Shown: positions 5,687-10,596 of the stretch, in pieces
How the letters are laid out: each line of letters begins with the position of its first letter
Position numbering within the stretch: position 1 is the first letter of the stretch
NCBI GenBank assembly: GCA_018823385.1
Contig: JAHJIK010000075.1
Location: 1-10,596 of the forward strand
Reading direction: 5' to 3'
Source of the DNA: Patescibacteria group bacterium
Lineage (GTDB): Bacteria > Patescibacteriota > Minisyncoccia > Phycocordibacterales > Phycocordibacteraceae
DNA: 10,596 nt
Translations under genes and position numbers: made by a program
The notes under the pieces: generated by a model
Databases searched by the model: none
Told to the model about the DNA's origin: nothing
Seen by the model: the letters and a program-made list of their open reading frames with translations, nothing else

Positions 5687-5765
5687 CATGAAAAGGATTG
5701 TGGGCATCGCATTCTTTGCGAGTGTCGCAATCTGGGCGGTCTGCACTATAGCCGCAAACCCCTAG
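5667..5765 (+). CDS. 32-residue single-pass membrane micro-protein
   Basis: I do not recognise a family. ATG 5667 is preceded by AGGGAGGA (5651-5658), a near-perfect Shine-Dalgarno site with a spacer of eight. The peptide begins MNPFPYSMKRIV, has two basic residues at 9-10, then a hydrophobic helix (about 11-30) with one Cys, and ends AANP. It should insert in the membrane. The TAG stop (5763-5765) shares its AG with the AGGAGG that serves the next ORF, a layout for translational coupling. Both micro-proteins open with an NPF motif. Candidate roles, all inferred, are a regulatory membrane peptide, a small toxin or bacteriocin-like peptide, or a subunit of a membrane complex. The good ribosome site and the enclosing terminators argue for a real gene despite the length. 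Confidence 0.6.
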   Translation: MNPFPYSMKRIVGIAFFASVAIWAVCTIAANP

Positions 5766-5774
5766 GAGGCTTGA

Positions 5775-5867
5775 ATGCCCAAGAATCCCTTCTCATCGTT
5801 CGAGATTGTCATCTTAATGGCAGCCGTAGTAGCGATAGTGGTGATACTCGGGCTCTGGGTGCTCTAA
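5775..5867 (+). CDS. 30-residue single-pass membrane micro-protein
   Basis: I do not recognise a family. ATG 5775 has a perfect AGGAGG (5764-5769) five bases upstream, overlapping the stop of the preceding ORF. The peptide starts MPKNPFSSFEIV, and from about residue 11 to the last residue it is one continuous hydrophobic helix rich in Val, Ile, Ala and Leu with a single Trp. There is no basic C-terminal tail, so the helix ends in the membrane. The TAA stop is at 5865-5867, followed within five bases by a terminator. The shared NPF start and adjacency to the 32-residue peptide suggest a paired or hetero-oligomeric function; this is inference. Confidence 0.6.
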   Translation: MPKNPFSSFEIVILMAAVVAIVVILGLWVL

Positions 5868-5871
5868 ACGG

Positions 5872-5897
5872 AAGGCCGGGAGAAATCCCGGCCTTTT
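5872..5897. terminator. Terminator between the micro-protein operon and thrS
   Basis: AAGGCCGGGA (5872-5881) pairs perfectly with TCCCGGCCTT (5886-5895) around the GAAA tetraloop, followed by TT. It ends the plus-strand micro-protein unit. It lies directly after the stop of the convergent thrS gene (5899) and may terminate that too, although its minus-strand T tail is interrupted. Confidence 0.9.
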
Positions 5898-5898
5898 G

Positions 5899-7641
5899 CT
5901 ATGCCCGTTCTGCTATTTCTTTTTGAATTCTTGAAACAAATTCACTCAGGTCAACGTTCTCTTCTTTTCCATTGTCACGTCCTTCGATAGTGAGTTTCTG
6001 TGATGCAACTTCGGTATCGCCAATGATAATCACGTATGGCGTTTTGTCTGCCTTCGCAGCTCGAATCTTCTTACCAAGTGATTCATTTGATTCATCAAGA
6101 ATCACTCGTACACCCGCCTCCGTAAGAGTTGTCGAAATAGTTGCGGCATACTCTGCATGCTTTTCAGATACCGGAAGTACACGTACTTGCGTTGGAGAAA
6201 GCCAGACAGGGAAGTTACCCGCTACGTGCTCAATAAGGACAGCACTGAAGCGCTCAATGGAGCCCATGATGGCGCAGTGGATCATTACCACCTGCTCTTT
6301 CTCACCCTTCTCGTTTGTGCAGTTGAGGTCGAAACGCTCTGGCTGGAGCATGTCGAGCTGAATGGTTGCAACCTGATGCTGGCGTCCAAGGGAGTCCATA
6401 GCCATGAAGTCGAGCTTCGGGCCATACATAGCAGCTTCACCAATACCGATGAATGCTTCCGCGTTGCGCTCTGCGGCAATTTCGCGAAGAGAATCTTCTG
6501 CCTGCTTCCATGTCTCTGGAGTACCAAGATACTTTTCCATCTGCTCAGGGTCATGGAAGGAAAGTCGTGGCTGCATTTTGAAACCGAAGGTTCCGTAGAA
6601 GGTGTCCACCATATCCCAGATACGGAAGAACTCTTCCTTCACCTGATTAGGTCGACAGAATACGTGGCTGTCATCCTGTGTGATGGAAAGCACGCGGGTA
6701 AGGCCTCCAAGCTCACCGGACTGCTCATCTCGGTACACCATGGTGGTTTCTGCATAGCGCTGTGGCATATCGCGGTATGAGTGTGGCTTGCGGTCAAAGA
6801 TCTGCGTATGGTGGGGGCAGTTCATTGGCTTCATCGCATACTCCTTTCCTTCACGTGTTTTGATACGGAAGAGCTCGTCTTCAAACTTTGCCCAGTGTCC
6901 TGATTTTATGTACAAATCTTTTTTCGTAATGTGGGGAATGGTGACTCGGTCATACCCGTTCTTTTGACGAAGCTCCCAAATAAATCCATCAAGAAGGTGA
7001 CGGATGAGGGTTCCTTTTGGCGTCCAGAGGGGAAGACCAGGACCCACGAGTGCGGAGAAGGTAAAGAGATCAAGCTCCTGACCTATCTTTCGATGGTCAC
7101 GTTTCTTTGCCTCTTCAATCTGCTCCTTGTATGCCTCAAGGTCTGCTTTTGTTTCAAAGGCAAGCCCATAGATACGAGTAAGGGCTTGCTTATTCTCGTC
7201 GCCACGCCAATATGAACCAGCAACGCGCTCAAGCTCAAATGAATCAGCTGCAATGTCCTTTGATGGTTTTTCGCTGTGTCCGCCTCGGCAGAGGTCAGTG
7301 AATCCACCTGCTGTGTAGAGGGTGATTTTTTCTCCCTTACCAACGATTTCGTCGATAAGCTCAGTTTTGTATTCGTTACCAGCAAAACGGTCTTTGGCAT
7401 CCTTTTCTGGAACCTCAATGCCGGTCATCTCTGACCAGTCAGCAAGAATCTCTCGCATGCTCTCGGTGAGCGCTACAAGGTCTGCTTCCTTAGGAGCGTT
7501 GCCTCCAGAGAAATCGAAGTCGTAGTAGAAGCCGGTATCAATAGCAGGGCCGATGGTAGCTTTTGCGTGAGGATATTGCTCTCGAACAGCTGCTGCTAAT
7601 ACGTGGGCTAGGGTATGTCGTTTTTCTTCGATTGAGGCCAT
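5899..7641 (-). CDS. thrS: Threonyl-tRNA synthetase lacking the TGS domain
   Basis: Class II synthetase that charges tRNA-Thr. The product is 580 residues from ATG 7641 (MASIEEKRH). A GTG at 7659 would add six residues; positions here count from that GTG. The usual N-terminal TGS domain is absent. The protein starts at the editing domain with H15xxxH19 and C124xxxH128, which removes mischarged serine. The catalytic core follows: PLWTPKG (210-216), motif 2 with VYRDEQSGEL (308-317), zinc ligands Cys281 in MNCPHH, His332 in DDSHVFC and His461 in MIH, and motif 3 GSIER (466-470). The anticodon-binding domain is about 487-586. After His461 the usual Arg is Cys. The gene starts 26 bases after the dnaE stop, so the two are probably one operon. 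No Shine-Dalgarno site is visible. Confidence 0.97.
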   Translation of the reverse strand: MASIEEKRHTLAHVLAAAVREQYPHAKATIGPAIDTGFYYDFDFSGGNAPKEADLVALTESMREILADWSEMTGIEVPEKDAKDRFAGNEYKTELIDEIVGKGEKITLYTAGGFTDLCRGGHSEKPSKDIAADSFELERVAGSYWRGDENKQALTRIYGLAFETKADLEAYKEQIEEAKKRDHRKIGQELDLFTFSALVGPGLPLWTPKGTLIRHLLDGFIWELRQKNGYDRVTIPHITKKDLYIKSGHWAKFEDELFRIKTREGKEYAMKPMNCPHHTQIFDRKPHSYRDMPQRYAETTMVYRDEQSGELGGLTRVLSITQDDSHVFCRPNQVKEEFFRIWDMVDTFYGTFGFKMQPRLSFHDPEQMEKYLGTPETWKQAEDSLREIAAERNAEAFIGIGEAAMYGPKLDFMAMDSLGRQHQVATIQLDMLQPERFDLNCTNEKGEKEQVVMIHCAIMGSIERFSAVLIEHVAGNFPVWLSPTQVRVLPVSEKHAEYAATISTTLTEAGVRVILDESNESLGKKIRAAKADKTPYVIIIGDTEVASQKLTIEGRDNGKEENVDLSEFVSRIQKEIAERA

Positions 7642-7667
7642 ATATAGGGAGGATACCACACAGATTT

Positions 7668-10596
7668 CTACAGCGCTTTCATCTTCTCGACCGTTACGCT
7701 GGTCTCTCCGTTGCGCCCTGATACGGTTCCTTTGATGAGTACGCAGCGGCCAGGTATGAGGAGGTCTGCGTGCTCCTTGTATATCTTTGGGAAGATCACC
7801 GCATCAATTGACTCCGTCTTATCCTCAAAACGAAGGAATGCCATCTTATCTCCTTTTTTAGTAAGAAGGGTACGTACATCACCAACAAGAACAGGAAGAA
7901 TGATGGGCATACCAGGACTTGGTTCAGCTAGGATACTTGAAATAGTGTGTTTAGATTTTCCGGTCAGTTCATCAAAGGCATCAAGCGGGTGGCCACTCAC
8001 ATAGATACCGAGGAGCTCCTTCTCCCAGTCCAGCTTGTCTTTCATTGAAACAGGATGTTCTGACTCAGGAAGATTGAGAACCGGCGTACTCACTAAGGAA
8101 CCAAAGAGTGAGTCTTGTGGGGCCTCGGCAGTAGTCTCACGGTGGAAGGTGAGCATGGTTTCCATGTTGGTGAGCAATGTGCCACGCTCAGCAAAACGAT
8201 CAAGCGCTCCACACTTAACAAGCGACTCCAATGACTTTCTATTGAAACTCTTGTTTTCAACGCGCGAAAGGAAATCTGATACTGAGGTATATGGACCATT
8301 CTTCTGCCGCTCCTCCATGATGCTAATACCAACCCCTTCTCCAAAGTTCTTGATGGTGTAGAGTCCAAAGCGGATGGCGTCAGGTTCGCCGTTCGTGCCT
8401 TTGATAACAGTGAAGTCGGTACCGCTTTCATTAATGTCTGGCGGAAGCACGGGAATCTTCATACGTGTACATTCAGCTACAAACGTTGAAATTGATTCGG
8501 TGTCGCCAGAGTCGGCAGTGAGGAGTGCTGCCATATATTCTGCAGGGAAGTTCGCCTTCATGTATGCCGTTTGGTATGCCACCTTTCCGTAGCTTGCGGC
8601 GTGGGCTTTGTTGAATCCGTATGCAGCAAATGGTTCAATCAGTTTCCATATTGCTTCTCCTTTTTGGTCGGTCAACTTTCCATACTCTTTGAATCCCTTC
8701 AGTAGCTTTTCTTTCTGGGCCTCCATCTCTGCAGGAATCTTCTTTCCCATAGCTTTTCGAAGTACGTCAGCTTCAAGCCATGAGTACCCGCCGAGCGTAA
8801 TGGCAGTCAGAAGCACGTCGTCCTGATACACCAATAGTCCGTATGAGGCATCGAGATAGTCTTTCATGCGCTCATCCATATATTTGATGAGTCCTGGATT
8901 CTTCTTGCGCTCAATGTACTGCGGAATAGTTTCCATCGGGCCTGGGCGATACAACGCAACCATCGCATTAATATCGTGAATGGTCGTTGGTCGCAGTTCT
9001 TTCAGGTACCGCGTCATGCCGGAACCGTTCAGCTGGAAGGTACCTTCCGTTTCTCCACGTGCCAGCATCTCGAATGTTTTTAGGTCATCTACAGGAACCG
9101 TTTCAATATCTAACTCAATCCCGTGCGTTTCTTTTACGCGCGCAACCGCATTCGCAAGGATAGAAAGGTTTTTGATACCAAGGAAGTCGAACTTCAAGAG
9201 ACCCGCATCTTCAACGGAATGCATGTCGTACTGCGTGATGAGCTTGCCGGTCTTGGGATCAACCTGGAGCGGGGTCCAGTCAGTGAGTGGAGTTGGAGAG
9301 ATAACCACACCAGCGGCGTGCACACCGGTTTGTCGCACACATCCCTCAATACGCTTTGCGAGGTCGATAATCTCACGAACGTCCTCATCTTGTTGATAGA
9401 GATGCTTGAGATCTTCTTCAACCTCCATAGCGTGGTCGATGGTCATAGGGAAGCCTTGTGAGCCGGGAGGAATCAGTTTCGCTATACGGTCGCCAGTTCC
9501 ATATGAGTGACCGAGCGCGCGGGCGACGTCGCGCACAGCAGCACGTGCCATCATCGTTCCAAAGGTGCCGATCTGGGCCACGTGCGCCTCTCCGTACTTA
9601 CGCTTTGCGTACGCGATCATCTCATCACGCCTCGAATCTGCGAAGTCCATGTCGACGTCAGGCGCCTTCGGGCGCTCAGGGTTTAGAAATCGTTCAAACG
9701 GAAGTTTGTACGCGATTGGGTCAACGTTCGTAATACCTACCAAATAGGAGACAAGGGAACCAGCAGCCGATCCACGAGTGGTGGTGAGGATACCGACACT
9801 CTTTGCGTATTGAAGCAGGTCGGATACGGCGAGGAAGTACGGAGCGAATCCTTTGGTGATAATAACTTCAAGCTCGTACTCGATACGCTTCTCCACCTCA
9901 GGAGTGAGCTCCATCTTGTGTGACGTTACACCCTCATATGTTCGCTCACGCAGCGTCTGTGCATGGGACTTTCCATCAACAAGAGCGACGTCAGGGAAGT
10001 TCCAGCTACCAAGCTCAAGCGTTACGTTACACCGGTCTGCAATTTCTTTAGAGCGGTCCACTGCCTCTGGAATATCTTTAAACCACTCAAGCATTTGTTT
10101 CTCCGTGGTAAAGGAGAAATCTTCTTTCTCGTTGTATCCGCGCTCTCCTTGGGCAATACGGCGAAGCACGGCACAGGCTTCACGGTCATCAGGCTTGAGG
10201 TAATAAACGTCGTGCTGTGCTACGAGCGGTACACCACTCTTTGCTGAAAGCTCCTTAATCTTCTGCATCTTTTGAGCGTGCCCTTCAACATCGGGGTGGT
10301 GGGTGATTTCAAGGAATACGTTATTAGCGCCAAAGATACTCTGGTGTTCTGCGAGAGCCGCAGCTGCACCATCCATGTCACCAGCTTGCACTAACTTTCC
10401 AACGTCGCCGTTGAATGAAGGGATGATGGCAATGAGACCTTTTGAGTGCTCCTTGAGCAGTTCCATATCCATGTGGGGACGGTCGGAGAACCCTTCCGTG
10501 AATGAAAGTGTCACGAGCTTCATCAGGTTTTTGTACCCATCCATGTTTTCGGCAAGGAGCACGAGGCGAGACCGCTTCTTGGTCTGGTTCTCTTCA
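7668..10596 (-). CDS. dnaE: DNA polymerase III subunit alpha (N-terminus outside window)
   Basis: Replicative polymerase of the C family. The frame is open to the window edge and reads EENQTKKRSRLVLLAENMDGYKNLMKL, a conserved DnaE stretch of the PHP domain, so the true start lies beyond 10596. Numbering from codon 10562: PHP-domain remainder to about 125; TRGSAAGSLVSYLVG (262-276); catalytic aspartates in PDVDMDFAD (301-309) and in LLKFDFLG (455-462). Then follow VYQDDVLL, LRKAMGKK and AYGFNKAHAASYG of the fingers and helix-hairpin-helix region. The C-terminal end (about 880-964) is an OB fold (VGDVRTLLTKKGDKMAFLRFED) that stops right after the fold. The tau-binding tail of longer DnaE proteins is thus absent. 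All three visible catalytic aspartates are present. thrS follows on the same strand. Confidence 0.97.
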   Translation of the reverse strand, partial: EENQTKKRSRLVLLAENMDGYKNLMKLVTLSFTEGFSDRPHMDMELLKEHSKGLIAIIPSFNGDVGKLVQAGDMDGAAAALAEHQSIFGANNVFLEITHHPDVEGHAQKMQKIKELSAKSGVPLVAQHDVYYLKPDDREACAVLRRIAQGERGYNEKEDFSFTTEKQMLEWFKDIPEAVDRSKEIADRCNVTLELGSWNFPDVALVDGKSHAQTLRERTYEGVTSHKMELTPEVEKRIEYELEVIITKGFAPYFLAVSDLLQYAKSVGILTTTRGSAAGSLVSYLVGITNVDPIAYKLPFERFLNPERPKAPDVDMDFADSRRDEMIAYAKRKYGEAHVAQIGTFGTMMARAAVRDVARALGHSYGTGDRIAKLIPPGSQGFPMTIDHAMEVEEDLKHLYQQDEDVREIIDLAKRIEGCVRQTGVHAAGVVISPTPLTDWTPLQVDPKTGKLITQYDMHSVEDAGLLKFDFLGIKNLSILANAVARVKETHGIELDIETVPVDDLKTFEMLARGETEGTFQLNGSGMTRYLKELRPTTIHDINAMVALYRPGPMETIPQYIERKKNPGLIKYMDERMKDYLDASYGLLVYQDDVLLTAITLGGYSWLEADVLRKAMGKKIPAEMEAQKEKLLKGFKEYGKLTDQKGEAIWKLIEPFAAYGFNKAHAASYGKVAYQTAYMKANFPAEYMAALLTADSGDTESISTFVAECTRMKIPVLPPDINESGTDFTVIKGTNGEPDAIRFGLYTIKNFGEGVGISIMEERQKNGPYTSVSDFLSRVENKSFNRKSLESLVKCGALDRFAERGTLLTNMETMLTFHRETTAEAPQDSLFGSLVSTPVLNLPESEHPVSMKDKLDWEKELLGIYVSGHPLDAFDELTGKSKHTISSILAEPSPGMPIILPVLVGDVRTLLTKKGDKMAFLRFEDKTESIDAVIFPKIYKEHADLLIPGRCVLIKGTVSGRNGETSVTVEKMKAL

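Noticed and set aside
6157..6780. 207-codon plus-strand ORF antisense to thrS
   Set aside because: It lies fully inside thrS, whose motifs are intact, and its product shows no recognisable features.

Overview
The window looks like a chromosomal segment of a Candidate Phyla Radiation (Patescibacteria) bacterium, most likely of the Parcubacteria group. This is inferred from gene style, not from a marker search. The pointers are a threonyl-tRNA synthetase without its TGS domain, a DnaE that ends at its OB fold, a sortase beside a Cys-bounded Ig-like repeat protein with a xPYTG-transmembrane segment, and promoters that sit almost on top of start codons. All stops seen are TAA or TAG, and the reading frames work with the standard bacterial code.

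Layout: (1) 1-826 (+) is the C-terminal part of DNA gyrase subunit B, cut by the window edge and closed by a strong bidirectional terminator. (2) 882-1643 (-) is a membrane-anchored protein with an extracellular CARDB-like domain. It is divergent from (3) 1766-2434 (+), a membrane-anchored sortase; the spacer between them holds two TTGACA promoters and an inverted repeat. (4) 2533-3504 (+) is a secreted, cysteine-containing protein of unknown function. It is visibly richer in G+C than its neighbours and is flanked by hairpins. (5) 3595-5559 (+) is a 654-residue surface protein with a polyproline stalk, three Ig-like repeats, a glycine linker, a TPYTG motif, a transmembrane helix and a 230-residue cytoplasmic tail. 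(6) 5619-5897 holds a compact two-gene unit coding for hydrophobic peptides of 32 and 30 residues, each with a near-perfect Shine-Dalgarno site, between two terminators. (7) 5899-7641 (-) is thrS, and (8) 7668-10596 (-) is dnaE, whose N-terminus lies outside the window. They form a dnaE-thrS operon.

The housekeeping genes (gyrB, thrS, dnaE) flank a central cell-surface island of about 5 kb. My reading is that the sortase processes the TPYTG site of the large repeat protein. The CARDB protein would be a companion surface protein from the same divergent promoter region, and the GC-rich secreted gene a later insertion between enzyme and substrate. The tandem micro-proteins are the least explained part: they are well supported as translated genes but match nothing I recognise. 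No stretch above 300 bases lacks a gene once the micro-proteins are counted. I see no tRNA, rRNA, CRISPR array or transposase.
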